Source: Clavibacter tessellarius
GTDB lineage: Bacteria > Actinomycetota > Actinomycetes > Actinomycetales > Microbacteriaceae
Reading direction: 5' to 3'
DNA: 35,462 nt
Assembly: GCF_001618005.1 (NCBI RefSeq)
Contig: NZ_LQXA01000027.1
Location: forward strand, 1-35,462
In this document: positions 27,574 through 35,425 of the stretch, piece after piece
Layout: the number at the start of each line of letters is the position of its first letter
How positions within the stretch are numbered: position 1 is the stretch's first letter
Notes under the pieces: model-generated
Databases searched by the model: none
The model's input: the letters and a program-made list of their open reading frames with translations, nothing else
What the model was told of the DNA's origin: nothing
Made by a program: the position numbers and the translations under genes

Positions 27574-28068
27574 ATGATTTTCGAAGTAGGGGAGACCGTC
27601 GTGTACCCCCACCACGGCGCAGCCACGATCACCGCGGTCAAGACCCGCACCATCAAGGGGGTCGACAAGAAGTACATCACCCTCCAGATCCACCAGAGCG
27701 AGCTGGTCATCGACGTGCCCGTCGACAACGCCGAGCTCGTCGGGCTGCGCGACGTGATCGACAGCTCCGGCGTGGAGGCCGTCTTCGACGTGCTCCGCGG
27801 CGACGTCGAGGAGGAGGCCGGCAACTGGTCGCGCCGCTTCAAGGCCAACACCGAGAAGATGGGCTCCGGCGACGTCCGGCGCGTCAGCGAGGTGGTGCGC
27901 GACCTCTGGCGTCGCGACCAGGACTCGGGCGTCTCGGCCGGCGAGAAGCGCATGCTGGCGAAGGCCCGGCAGATCCTCGTGTCGGAGCTCGCGCTCGCGC
28001 AGAAGTCCACCGATGAGGAGGCGTCCGTCGTCCTCGACGGCGTCCTCGCGCAGAGCATCTCCGCCTGA
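27574..28068 (+). CDS. carD: CarD-family RNA polymerase-binding regulator
   Basis: 164 aa. The N-terminal RNAP-interaction (Tudor-like) domain begins [19 protein letters not shown] and keeps R25. The C-terminal helical DNA-binding domain keeps W85 (in [13 protein letters not shown]), which wedges into the upstream edge of the promoter bubble. Both residues fall at the same positions as in M. tuberculosis CarD. CarD stabilises open complexes at rRNA and other promoters and is essential in mycobacteria. The ATG at 27574 has GAAGGA upstream. In many actinobacteria ispD follows carD; here no ispD or ispF is next, and a strong hairpin ends the unit. Very confident. Confidence 0.97.
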   Translation: MIFEVGETVVYPHHGAATITAVKTRTIKGVDKKYITLQIHQSELVIDVPVDNAELVGLRDVIDSSGVEAVFDVLRGDVEEEAGNWSRRFKANTEKMGSGDVRRVSEVVRDLWRRDQDSGVSAGEKRMLAKARQILVSELALAQKSTDEEASVVLDGVLAQSISA

Positions 28069-28098
28069 CCTGACCTGACGCGCCCGCGGGCGCGCATC

Positions 28099-28142
28099 CG
28101 CCGACGGGCGGTCCCTCCAGCGCGAGGGGCCGCCCGTCGGCG
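28099..28142 (+). terminator. Terminator hairpin after carD
   Basis: CGCCGACGGGCGG pairs with CCGCCCGTCGGCG, a 13-bp perfect outer stem that continues inward with CCCT/AGGG-type pairing. It lies 31 bases past the carD stop, with no U tract. Confidence 0.75.
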
Positions 28143-28213
28143 CATCCGGAGGGCCGTCCGGTCGCGTCGGTGGCCGTATCCCGCCGGGCCCGTCAGCCGG
28201 CCGGGCACCGGCG

Positions 28214-28219
28214 TAGGGT
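28214..28219 (+). promoter_or_regulatory. -10 element for a leaderless small gene
   Basis: TAGGGT ends six bases before the ATG at 28226, the same geometry as at pdtaS, marR and ansP. It predicts a transcript starting at or next to the start codon. Confidence 0.5.
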
Positions 28220-28225
28220 GCGAGC

Positions 28226-28456
28226 ATGCGCGATCACCCGGAACGACCCGACCACGACGGCCCCCTCGAGCAGAACCCCCTGCAGCCGGCCGGGCGCGGG
28301 CTCAAGGTGTGGATCTTCGTCATCGCCGCGCTCGTCGTCGTCGCCATCGTCGCCTTCGCCCTCGTTCGCCTCGCGACCGCCGGGCAGAACACGCCCGGCC
28401 CGTCGTCGCTCGGCGAGCTCGTGGGGATCGCCGCGGCGGCACGCGCCCTCATCTGA
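28226..28456 (+). CDS. Small single-TM protein, 76 aa
   Basis: A polar N-terminus (MRDHPERPDHDGPLEQNPLQ) is followed by one strong transmembrane helix (VWIFVIAALVVVAIVAFALV, about residues 28-47) and a short Ala/Gly-rich C-terminal tail of about 29 residues. No known domain is recognised. There is no ribosome site, but TAGGGT six bases upstream suggests a leaderless message, which supports the ATG at 28226. It lies alone between the carD terminator and the HNH nuclease gene. Third-position G+C is typical of real genes here. Function unknown. Confidence 0.6.
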   Translation: MRDHPERPDHDGPLEQNPLQPAGRGLKVWIFVIAALVVVAIVAFALVRLATAGQNTPGPSSLGELVGIAAAARALI

Positions 28457-28614
28457 TCCTTCGGCCGGCGGACGCCGGAGCGGTGCGGGGACGCCGTGGC
28501 CGAGTGCGCACGCCGCCCCCTCCCCAGCCGTCGCCGGAGCGCCGCCTCCTCGAGGTGCCCGCGTGGTCCGCCGCCTCGTCCTGCGTCCGGTATCCCGGCA
28601 CGTGAGGGGGAGCC

Positions 28615-29418
28615 ATGGACGAGCGCGGAGGACGCGGCAGGCGGCGGGGGACGCCCATCGCACGACCCGCGTCCCGGGTGGACGCGCTCCGCGTGCTGCT
28701 CGGGGGCGTCGCCGTGGTGATCGTCGCGGTCTCGGTGGTCGTCGGAGCGCGGGAGGCCTCGGACGGGCCGGACGGCGGCGGGCCGCTGTCCGCGGAGGTG
28801 CGTGACGGCGCGGTGGTGGGGGTGCTCGCGCGCTCGGGTCTCGTCCGGGACGGGCGGATCGACGTGGACGCGGTGCGCGCCATGACCGACGCGCTCGCCC
28901 CCGACGCCCGGGCCCGGGATCCGCGCTACGACCGCGACGCCTTCGGCCCGGCCTGGGCGGACGCCGACGGGAACGGGTGCGACCAGCGGGACGACGTGCT
29001 CGCGCGCGACCTCGTCGGCGTCGTGCTCGCCGCCGACGACGCGTGCACGGTCGTCGCCGGGCACCTGGACGACGTGTACACCGGGCACGGCATCGACTTC
29101 GTCCGCGGCGCCCGCACGAGCGCCGCCGTGCAGATCGACCACTTCGTGCCGCTCTCCTGGGCATGGCGGCACGGGGCGTGGGCGTGGTCCGACGCACGCC
29201 GCGAGCGCCTGGCGACCGACCTCGACGAGTTGCAGGCGGTGGACGGCCCGACGAACCAGGACAAGTCCGACCAGGGTCCTGCCACGTGGCTCCCGCCCGA
29301 CCCAGCGTACCGGTGCCTCTACGTCACGAGGTTCGCCTTCGTGGTGAGCAGGTACCGGCTGGGCATCGACGACGCGGACCGGGCCGCCATCGACCGCGTC
29401 CTCGGCGAGTGCACGTGA
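28615..29418 (+). CDS. Membrane-anchored HNH nuclease-like protein (GmrSD C-terminal / DUF1524 type)
   Basis: 267 aa. A basic N-terminus and a TM or signal-anchor (VLLGGVAVVIVAVSVVVG, about residues 28-45) would place the catalytic domain outside the membrane. The domain begins near residue 95 (RYDRDAFGPAWADADGNGCDQRDDVL), with the HNH core D175-H176 in QIDHFVPLSWAW and a distal motif VDGPTNQDKSDQGPATW that supplies the Asn and metal-binding residues. This arrangement matches the HNH domain of GmrSD-type and related secreted nucleases. Four Cys residues in the domain could form disulfides. GGGGGAG lies just before the ATG at 28615. Secreted DNA degradation is plausible; restriction activity is unlikely because no GmrS-like partner is seen. 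Family call is good. Confidence 0.85.
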   Translation: MDERGGRGRRRGTPIARPASRVDALRVLLGGVAVVIVAVSVVVGAREASDGPDGGGPLSAEVRDGAVVGVLARSGLVRDGRIDVDAVRAMTDALAPDARARDPRYDRDAFGPAWADADGNGCDQRDDVLARDLVGVVLAADDACTVVAGHLDDVYTGHGIDFVRGARTSAAVQIDHFVPLSWAWRHGAWAWSDARRERLATDLDELQAVDGPTNQDKSDQGPATWLPPDPAYRCLYVTRFAFVVSRYRLGIDDADRAAIDRVLGECT

Positions 29419-29561
29419 GACGCCCGGTGCCCGTCGTGATGCGGCCCGATCGCCGCGCCCCGTCCGGGTGGGCCGTCGGTGCTGACGCGTACGCTCGGAC
29501 CGACGCGGCCGGGCGTCGCCCCGGCCGTCCGGTCGGCGGCGGGCGACCCGAGGGGATCCGC

Positions 29562-30041
29562 ATGTGGAGCAAGCAGAGCGGCGACGCGAGCGGCGCAATC
29601 GGCCCCGTGCCGGAGCACCCGCACGCGCATCCCGTGCGCGGCGCGTGGCTCGTGCGCGTGGGGGACGGACCGGCGCTCGGCTGGGTGCTCCGGCACCGGG
29701 CCGACCTCGCCGATCCGTTCTCCTACGAGGTCTACGCCTGCGGGCTCGGGGACGACGGGCTCCGGGTCTGGGTGGCGCGGCGCGACTCGCTCAACGCGGC
29801 CGTGGCGTGGATCGTGCAGCACGACCGCGAGCTGCTGGCGTTCGGCGGACGGCTCCGTCCGGATCCCGCGCAGCCGCTCGGGATCGGTGCGGATCCGCCG
29901 GTCGGTGCACGTCCGGCGCTCCACGGCGACGGGACGGACGGCGACCGGACGGTTGCCGGGTCGCGTGCGGATGCCGTGCCGCGCTCCCGGGACGACGACG
30001 CCGCCCCCTCATCCGGGGACGGCGGCGTCGGGCCGCGCTGA
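29562..30041 (+). CDS. Hypothetical protein, 159 aa
   Basis: ATG 29562 (MWSKQSGDASG) with AGGGGA upstream. The central part (about 28-95) looks folded: GAWLVRVGDGPALGWVLRHRADLADPFSYEVYACG, then LRVWVARRDSLNAAVAWIVQHD with aromatic and charged alternation. The C-terminal 60 residues are a low-complexity Asp/Gly/Ala/Arg tail. I do not recognise a family. It has no signal peptide or TM. It converges on ansP with 10 bases between stops, and a 9-bp stem (29997-30005 with 30021-30029) that could terminate transcription lies inside its own last codons. TACGCT at 29490-29495 may be its -10. Function unknown. Confidence 0.65.
   Translation: MWSKQSGDASGAIGPVPEHPHAHPVRGAWLVRVGDGPALGWVLRHRADLADPFSYEVYACGLGDDGLRVWVARRDSLNAAVAWIVQHDRELLAFGGRLRPDPAQPLGIGADPPVGARPALHGDGTDGDRTVAGSRADAVPRSRDDDAAPSSGDGGVGPR
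29997..30029. terminator. Possible bidirectional terminator overlapping a gene end
   Basis: GACGCCGCC and GGCGGCGTC form a 9-bp stem, with CCCC/GGGG pairing inside the loop, across the final codons of the 159-aa gene and just past the ansP stop. No U tract. Confidence 0.45.
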
Positions 30042-30051
30042 GCGGCGCGGG

Positions 30052-31584
30052 TCAGCGCTTGCGCTGGTTCGCGGCGTCGCGCCCGGTGATGGGGAACGGG
30101 CCGGTGATGCCCTCGCGGAGGCGGGCGATCTCGAGGATCCGGTCGCGCTGCAGGTACCAGCCGACGATCAGCAGCGGGATGATGATCACGAGCGACGCGA
30201 CCGTGAGGGTGCCGATCGGCCAGTCGATCGCCATCAGCACGAGCACGCTCACGAGGAACGCGAGCGTGAGCCACGAGGTGACGGGTGCGCCCGGGAGGCG
30301 GAACGTCGGCTCCTTGGCCTTGCCCTGCTTCGCCCAGGTGCGCAGGCGCATCTGGCACAGGATGATCGTGCCCCAGCCCGCCACGATGCCGAGGGCGGCG
30401 ACGTTCAGCACGATCTCGAAGGCCTGCTTCGGCACCAGGAAGTTGAGCCCGACGCCGAGCAGCGTGATGGAGCCGGTGAGGAGGATCCCGCCGAACGGCA
30501 CCCCGCCCTTCGTCATCACGGTCGTGAAGCGCGGAGCCGACCCGTTCATGCCCATGGAGTGGAGGACGCGGCCGGTGCTGTAGAGACCGGCGTTGAGGCT
30601 CGACATCGCGGCGGTGAGGACCACGAAGTTCATCACGGAGCCCGCGATGGCGCCGACCTGGGGCGAGCCGAGGCTGGAGAAGAACGTGACGAAGGGGCTC
30701 TGATCGGCGCTGTACGCCGTGTACGGGAGCAGCAGCGAGAGGAGCACCACGGATCCGACGTAGAAGATCGCGATGCGGAAGACGACCGAGTTGATGGCGC
30801 GGGGGATGACCTTCTCCACGTCCTGGGTCTCGCCGCTGGCGGTGCCGACGAGCTCGATCGCGGCGTAGGCGAACACGACGCCCTGCACGACGAGCACGAC
30901 CGGGACGAGGCCCTTCGGGAAGACGCCGCCGTTCTGCTGCAGCACGGTCCAGCCGGTCTGCACCTCGGCGCCGCCGACCGTGACGGGGAAGCTCCACGCG
31001 AGCCAGACGATGCCGACGATGAGGAACACCACGAGGGCGGCGACCTTCACGAGCGCGAACCAGAACTCCATCTCGCCGAAGACCTTGACGGCGACGAGGT
31101 TGAGCATGAGGACGATCACGAGGGCGATGAGGGCGAGCAGCCACTGCGGCGCCGCCGTGAACGCGGACCAGTAGTGCATGTAGAGCGCGACGGCCGTGAC
31201 GTCGACGATGGCGGTGGTCGCCCAGTTGAGGAAGTACATCCAGCCGGCGGCGTAGGCGAACTTCTCGCCGTAGAACTCGCGGGCGTAGGAGATGAAGGAG
31301 CCGGAGCTCGGACGGTGCAGCACGAGCTCGCCGAGCGCGCGGAGGATGAAGAAGGCGAAGACGCCGCAGATGAGGAACACGATCGCCAGGGCGGGACCCG
31401 CGGAGGCCAGGCGGCCGCCGGCGCCGAGGAACAGGCCCGTGCCGATCGCGCCGCCGATGGCGATCATCTGCAGCTGGCGGGGCTTGAGGCCGTGCTGGTA
31501 GCCCTCCTGCTCGTGGCTGAAGTCCTGCGCCACGAACTCCGGATCGGGCGGGACGGTGCTGCGGTCGCTCTCGCTTCGTGTCAT
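30052..31584 (-). CDS. ansP: Amino acid permease, AnsP type
   Basis: 510-aa APC-superfamily transporter with about 12 TM helices. The sequence tracks E. coli L-asparagine permease AnsP closely by recollection: EEGY-type start ([19 protein letters not shown]), the [17 protein letters not shown] unwound helix 1, [23 protein letters not shown] and [19 protein letters not shown]. Its likely job is proton-driven uptake of asparagine or a similar amino acid. The ATG at 31584 ([11 protein letters not shown]) is leaderless by inspection: TACCGT (-10) ends six bases upstream. A lipoprotein gene diverges on the other strand. No asparaginase is nearby. Substrate is inferred from similarity; other amino acids are possible. 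Confidence 0.9.
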   Translation of the reverse strand: MTRSESDRSTVPPDPEFVAQDFSHEQEGYQHGLKPRQLQMIAIGGAIGTGLFLGAGGRLASAGPALAIVFLICGVFAFFILRALGELVLHRPSSGSFISYAREFYGEKFAYAAGWMYFLNWATTAIVDVTAVALYMHYWSAFTAAPQWLLALIALVIVLMLNLVAVKVFGEMEFWFALVKVAALVVFLIVGIVWLAWSFPVTVGGAEVQTGWTVLQQNGGVFPKGLVPVVLVVQGVVFAYAAIELVGTASGETQDVEKVIPRAINSVVFRIAIFYVGSVVLLSLLLPYTAYSADQSPFVTFFSSLGSPQVGAIAGSVMNFVVLTAAMSSLNAGLYSTGRVLHSMGMNGSAPRFTTVMTKGGVPFGGILLTGSITLLGVGLNFLVPKQAFEIVLNVAALGIVAGWGTIILCQMRLRTWAKQGKAKEPTFRLPGAPVTSWLTLAFLVSVLVLMAIDWPIGTLTVASLVIIIPLLIVGWYLQRDRILEIARLREGITGPFPITGRDAANQRKR

Positions 31585-31590
31585 CCGAAT

Positions 31591-31596
31591 ACGGTA
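31591..31596 (-). promoter_or_regulatory. -10 element for leaderless ansP
   Basis: TACCGT on the minus strand ends six bases before the ansP ATG (31584), so the transcript should begin at or near the start codon. No strong -35. Confidence 0.5.
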
Positions 31597-31680
31597 GTGG
31601 TCCGGGGCATTCGCCCTGACACCCGCGTCGACCGACTTCCGCGGGGAACACCACCTGTGATAGACGCCGGGGAGGCGCGC

Positions 31681-32244
31681 ATGCCACGCACACACGGATC
31701 CTGGCGGCGGATGCGGTCGCGGACGGCGGCGCTCGCCGCGGTCGTGGGCGTGCTGCTCGTCGCCGGATGCACGGCTGATCCCGGACCGCAGGGCGCCGCG
31801 ACCCCGTCCGTCCTCCCCACCGCCCCCGCCGACGCCGGCGGGGCGTCCGGGACCCCGGCCCCGGATCCGACCGTGACGCGCGCGCCCGGGCCGCCCACCG
31901 AGGCCGAGCTCGCCACCTGCTCCACGCTCGCGCAGGTGCTGCCCGACTCCACGAAGCTCGTGCAGGCGCTCGGCGACGGGAATCCGGTCGACCCGACCAT
32001 CCTCGATCGGGTGAAGCAGGGCGACGCGTCGCTCGCGGGCATGGCGCCGGAGAACATGAAGCCGCTCGTCTCCGCGTTCTCGACCATCGTCGACGAGCTC
32101 GACGCGCTCCGCACGGGCGCCGACACGGACGGCGCCTCGCTCGACACCGGGCAGTACCTGCGCGCGACGAGCGCGTTCCTCGACTACTGCCTCGACGACG
32201 TCGGCTACGTGCCGCCGACGGCGTCGCCGACGCCCGCGCCCTAG
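31681..32244 (+). CDS. Small secreted lipoprotein
   Basis: 187 aa from ATG 31681, with GGGGAGG upstream. A basic n-region ([14 protein letters not shown]) and hydrophobic core precede the lipobox VAGC, predicting a lipidated C30. A Pro/Thr/Ala-rich linker (about residues 31-75) follows. The mature domain (about 76-175) is helical, with [20 protein letters not shown] and [15 protein letters not shown]. The two Cys residues of this domain (in ATCSTL and DYCLDD) could form a disulfide. The last residues are again Pro-rich. I do not recognise a named family. It converges on the MFS gene with 18 bases between the ends; TCCGGCGCCGGA at 32247-32258 lies there. Function unknown. Confidence 0.78.
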   Translation: MPRTHGSWRRMRSRTAALAAVVGVLLVAGCTADPGPQGAATPSVLPTAPADAGGASGTPAPDPTVTRAPGPPTEAELATCSTLAQVLPDSTKLVQALGDGNPVDPTILDRVKQGDASLAGMAPENMKPLVSAFSTIVDELDALRTGADTDGASLDTGQYLRATSAFLDYCLDDVGYVPPTASPTPAP

Positions 32245-32246
32245 CG

Positions 32247-32258
32247 TCCGGCGCCGGA
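32247..32258. terminator. Short palindrome between converging genes
   Basis: TCCGGCGCCGGA is a perfect 12-bp palindrome between the lipoprotein and MFS stop codons. It could be a weak bidirectional terminator, but it is short and has no loop. Confidence 0.25.
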
Positions 32259-32262
32259 GCCC

Positions 32263-33591
32263 CTAGGTGCGGCGCGCGACCGCCTCGTCCGCCTCGATGT
32301 CCTCGCGGGCGTCCGCCCGGCGGTCGCGGCCGTCGCCGTCGTGCGTCACGAGCAGGTGCGGCGTGCGGTGGATCCGGTACGAGATGCGCAGGTGCCGGTG
32401 CAGGACCAGCCACGCGATCGCGATGACCGCCGAGACGAGGCCGGACGCCGCGCCCACCATGAGCGCCGCGCGCGGGCCCCACGTGTTCGCGACCCAGCCG
32501 ACGACCGGGGCGCCGAGCGGGGTGCCGCCCACGAAGATCGCCATGTAGACCGCCATGACGCGGCCCCGCATGCGCGGCTCGACCGTGAGCTGCACGGTGC
32601 TGTTCGCGCTCGTCATGAGCGTCTGCGACACGACGCCGACGATCACGAGGGCTCCCGCGAAGAGCAGGTACGTGGGAGCGATCGCCGCCAGCGCGGTCGC
32701 GATGCCGAAGAGCGCGGCCCCGACGAACACGAGGCGGATGCGGGGCCGCTCGCGGCGGGCCGAGAGGAGCGCGCCCGCGACGGATCCCACCGCGAGGCTC
32801 GACGACAGGAGGCCGAACTCGGTCGCGCCCTTGCCGAACTCGACGCTCGCCATGGTGGAGGTGAAGATCGGGAAGTTGTAGCCGAAGGCACCCACGAGGA
32901 AGACGATGACGAGGATCACCATGATGTCCGGCCGCCCGCCGATGTAGCGGAACCCCTCGCGGAGCTGGCCGCGGGACCGGGCGACGCGCTCGGGGCGGCG
33001 CAGCTCGCCGACGCGGAGGCGCGTGAGGGCGAACAGCACCGCGATGAAGCTCACGGCGTTGATGAGGAACACCCAGCCGGTGCCGACGCCCGCGATGAGC
33101 ACGCCCGCGACGGCCGGCCCGATCATCCGCGCGGCGCTGAACGACGCCGAGTTCAGGGCGACCGCGTTCGAGAGGTCGTCGTCGGAGACGAGCTCGGAGA
33201 CGAAGGACTGGCGGGCGGGCGCGTCGAGCGCGGACGCGATCCCGAGCAGCAGCGCGAAGAGGTACACGTGCCAGAGCTCCGCGCGCCCGGAGAGGACGAT
33301 GAGGCCGAGGCCCAGCCCGAGGACCGCCATGGCGCCCTGCGTGATCATCAGCACGCGGCGCTTGTCGTACCGGTCGGCGATGAGGCCGGCGTAGGGGGAG
33401 AGCAGGAGCATCGGGCCGAACTGGAGGGCCATGACGATGCCGACCGCGGTGGCGTCGTAGCGGGTGAGCTCGGTGAGGACGATCCAGTCCTGGGCCGTGC
33501 GCTGCATCCACGTGCCGACGTTGGAGACGAGCGCGCCCGCGAACCAGATGCGGTAGTTCGGCGCGCGGAGGCTGCGGAAGACGGCGCTCAC
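32263..33591 (-). CDS. MFS transporter (EntS/MFS_3-like exporter)
   Basis: 442 aa, GTG start at 33591 overlapping the marR stop by four bases (GTGA). The N-terminus MSAVFRSLRAPNYRIWFAGALVSNVGTWMQRTAQDWIV is typical of the EntS-like MFS branch. The loop 2-3 signature AGLIADRYDKRRVL matches the MFS motif G-x-x-x-D-R-x-x-R-R. About 12 TM helices are predicted, and the C-terminal 45 residues are a polar Asp/Arg-rich tail. Members export siderophores, macrolides or other small molecules. Cotranscription with a MarR-type gene suggests that the substrate or a related compound relieves repression, but the ligand cannot be named from sequence. Confidence 0.92.
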   Translation of the reverse strand: MSAVFRSLRAPNYRIWFAGALVSNVGTWMQRTAQDWIVLTELTRYDATAVGIVMALQFGPMLLLSPYAGLIADRYDKRRVLMITQGAMAVLGLGLGLIVLSGRAELWHVYLFALLLGIASALDAPARQSFVSELVSDDDLSNAVALNSASFSAARMIGPAVAGVLIAGVGTGWVFLINAVSFIAVLFALTRLRVGELRRPERVARSRGQLREGFRYIGGRPDIMVILVIVFLVGAFGYNFPIFTSTMASVEFGKGATEFGLLSSSLAVGSVAGALLSARRERPRIRLVFVGAALFGIATALAAIAPTYLLFAGALVIVGVVSQTLMTSANSTVQLTVEPRMRGRVMAVYMAIFVGGTPLGAPVVGWVANTWGPRAALMVGAASGLVSAVIAIAWLVLHRHLRISYRIHRTPHLLVTHDGDGRDRRADAREDIEADEAVARRT

Positions 33592-34010
33592 GCGGAGGCC
33601 ATCCGGCCGAGGAGGACGGCGGCGTCGGCGAGCGTGGCGCGCTCCTCAGGCGTGAGCTCGTCGAGGCGGAGTGACAGCCAGGCGCTCCGCTGCCGGCGGG
33701 TCTCCTGGACGACGCGGCGGCCCTCGTCGGTGACGGACACGGTGACGCGACGGCCGTCGTCCGGCGCGGGCGAGCGCTCGGCGTACCCGGCCGACACGAG
33801 GCAGTTGACCGTGCGGTTCATGCTCGGGGCGGAGACCCGCTCGATCTCGGCGAGGCGGCCGGGGCTCGCGGGCCCGTCGCGGAGGAGGAGGGCGAGGACC
33901 ACGAACTGGCTGTCGCCGAGCTCGTGGTCGGCCTTCTCGGCGCGCAGGCGGCGGGAGAGGCGCATGACGCCGGCGCGGAGGCTCTGGCTGAGGTTGGGGG
34001 AGTCGGGCAC
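33588..34010 (-). CDS. MarR-family transcription regulator
   Basis: 140 aa from GTG 34010. It has the MarR winged helix: helix LADHEL-type entry (EKADHELGDSQFVVLALLL), recognition region SPGRLAEIERVSAPSMNRTVNCLVSAGYAERSPA, and the wing DGRRVTVSVTDEGRRVV. C-terminal helices (RLDELTPEERATLADAAVLL) give the dimer interface. It is the first gene of a two-gene operon with the MFS exporter, so local autorepression is likely. The minus-strand TAGCCT (34017-34022) ends six bases before the GTG, a leaderless arrangement, and TTAGG-type half sites surround that -10. The ligand is unknown. Confident for the family. Confidence 0.93.
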   Translation of the reverse strand: MPDSPNLSQSLRAGVMRLSRRLRAEKADHELGDSQFVVLALLLRDGPASPGRLAEIERVSAPSMNRTVNCLVSAGYAERSPAPDDGRRVTVSVTDEGRRVVQETRRQRSAWLSLRLDELTPEERATLADAAVLLGRMASA

Positions 34011-34014
34011 CTGC

Positions 34015-34040
34015 TTAGGCTAGCTCATTAGGCGTGCTAA
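34015..34040 (-). promoter_or_regulatory. Leaderless marR promoter with putative MarR operator
   Basis: The minus-strand -10 TAGCCT (34017-34022) ends six bases before the marR GTG. On the plus strand TTAGGC occurs twice (34015-34020 and 34028-34033), 13 bases apart. TTAG-N5-CTAA at 34028-34040 is an inverted repeat. The A+T richness against the surroundings supports an operator that would let MarR cover its own promoter. Confidence 0.5.
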
Positions 34041-34192
34041 CTACCGCGACGGGGTGACGGGACGCTGCGAGGCGGCGCGATCCGGACATGGCGACGGGCG
34101 GCGCGCCCTCGTCCGGGCAGGATGGGATCACGCCGCAGGACGCGGTGCCCGCGACGACGCGGGCGCCCGCCGCGGGACCAGAGGAGGCACGC

Positions 34193-34390
34193 ATGACGCA
34201 CCACGACGGCACGGACCACGCGCACGACGACGCGACGCAGGACGACGCGGCGGGACTCGGCGGCGAGGGCACGATCCCCGCGGGTTCCACCGGCGTCGCG
34301 GCCGGCCACGACGGCGGGAACGACCACTTCGAGCCCGAGGAGGACACCCCGCACCGCACCGACGAGGACGGCGCGGGCGCGACGGCCTGA
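34193..34390 (+). CDS. Small acidic His/Asp-rich protein, 65 aa
   Basis: The ATG at 34193 is preceded by a strong GAGGAGG site. The product is very hydrophilic (MTHHDGTDHAHDDATQDD at the start, NDHFEPEEDTPHRTDEDG near the end), rich in Asp, Glu, His, Gly and Ala, with no hydrophobic core or Cys. It is probably intrinsically disordered and could bind divalent metal through its His/Asp clusters, but that is speculation. It lies alone between marR (divergent) and the hydrolase. I do not recognise a family. Confidence 0.65.
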   Translation: MTHHDGTDHAHDDATQDDAAGLGGEGTIPAGSTGVAAGHDGGNDHFEPEEDTPHRTDEDGAGATA

Positions 34391-34479
34391 TCCGCCGCTC
34401 GAGCCGCGTCGCCCGGCCGGGCCCGCGCGGGTCGGGCGGGGCGCTCCCGCGGAGCCGTCGCTCCACGCGGCGCCGACGG

Positions 34480-34505
34480 TCCGCGCGGGACGCTCCGCGC
34501 GGGAC
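34480..34505 (+). repeat. 12-bp direct repeat upstream of the hydrolase
   Basis: TCCGCGCGGGAC occurs at 34480-34491 and again at 34494-34505, two bases apart. The second copy covers the -35 position relative to the -10 TAGCCT at 34522, so it is a candidate regulator site. Chance in GC-rich DNA is possible. Confidence 0.4.
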
Positions 34506-34521
34506 CGCGCCGGCGCCCGCG

Positions 34522-34527
34522 TAGCCT
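34522..34527 (+). promoter_or_regulatory. -10 element for the alpha/beta hydrolase
   Basis: TAGCCT ends eight bases before the GTG at 34536, another near-leaderless layout. Confidence 0.5.
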
Positions 34528-34535
34528 GGATTCCC

Positions 34536-35369
34536 GTGGACACCGCGACCAACCCCCTCGACGGCACGCGCATCGCCTACCGGGCCTTCGGCGCCCGGCC
34601 CGACGGGGAGGATCCTCGCGATCCGGCGCACGCGCCCGTCGTGCTCGTGCACGGGACGGCCCTCTCGCAGGCGATCTGGCGCGGCTTCGGCTGGGTGCGC
34701 GGTCTGTCGCCCGAGCGTCCGGTGATCACGCTCGACCTCCGCGGGCACGGCCGGAGCGGCACCCCGCACGAGCCCGCCGCGTACGCGATGGACCTGATGG
34801 TCGCCGACGTCGTGGCCGTGCTCGACGCGGTCGGCCTCGACGCCGTGCACCACGTGGGCTACAGCCTCGGCGCGCGCGTCGGCTTCTCGCTGGCGGCCGC
34901 GCATCCGGAGCGGCTGCTCTCCACCGCGAGCCTCGGCGGATCCCCGAGGAGCGGCGTCGGCGTCTTCGACCGGGTGTTCTTCCCCGGCTGCATCGAGGCG
35001 CTCGAGGAGGGCGGGATGCCGGGCTTCCTCGACGCGTGGGAGCGCCACAGCGGGCACCCGGTCGACGCCGCGACGCGCGGGGCCTTCCTCGCGGACGACG
35101 CCCGGGCGCTCGCCGCCTACATGCGCGAGTCGGAGCGGGACGCGGGGGTGCCGGACGCGGTCGTCGCGGGATCCGCCGTGCCGCTGCTCCTCGTCGCAGG
35201 CACCCGCGATGCCGAGCGGCTCCGGGCAGCCCACCACGTGCGCGCCCTCCGTCCGGACGCGCCGCTCGTCGAGCTCGAGGGCGCGACGCACGCGGACACG
35301 CCGCGGCATCCGGACGCGCTGCCCGCGGTCGCGCGGTTCCTCGCGTCGCTCGGCACGACCACGCGCTGA
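34536..35369 (+). CDS. Alpha/beta hydrolase
   Basis: 277 aa, GTG start. The fold begins with TRIAYRAFGARP and VVLVHGTALSQAIWRGF (oxyanion-hole HG). DLRGHGRSGTP is the strand-4 loop, and the nucleophile elbow GYSLGAR gives Ser110. D225 (in AGTRDAERL) and H252 (in GATHADTP) complete the probable triad. A helical cap region lies between (about 125-205). No signal peptide, so cytoplasmic. Substrate unknown; lactonase, esterase or hydrolase of ester side chains are all possible. Its promoter is separate from the 65-aa gene. The GTG lacks a ribosome site, consistent with the upstream -10. Confidence 0.9.
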   Translation: MDTATNPLDGTRIAYRAFGARPDGEDPRDPAHAPVVLVHGTALSQAIWRGFGWVRGLSPERPVITLDLRGHGRSGTPHEPAAYAMDLMVADVVAVLDAVGLDAVHHVGYSLGARVGFSLAAAHPERLLSTASLGGSPRSGVGVFDRVFFPGCIEALEEGGMPGFLDAWERHSGHPVDAATRGAFLADDARALAAYMRESERDAGVPDAVVAGSAVPLLLVAGTRDAERLRAAHHVRALRPDAPLVELEGATHADTPRHPDALPAVARFLASLGTTTR

Positions 35370-35382
35370 CGGACGCCGCTCG

Positions 35383-35425
35383 CCCGGACCCGGACCCGGA
35401 CCCGGACCAGGACCCGGACCCGGAC
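35383..35425. repeat. Tandem CCCGGA repeat at the right edge
   Basis: About seven copies of a 6-bp unit (CCCGGA, one copy with an A replacing C), starting 14 bases after the hydrolase stop. A C-rich stretch follows to the window end. It may be a slipped-strand variable repeat; it could also be part of an intergenic terminator region. Confidence 0.8.

Noticed and set aside
28496-28720. Additional small open frame in front of the HNH gene
   Set aside because: Overlaps the HNH start region, has unstructured composition and no ribosome site.
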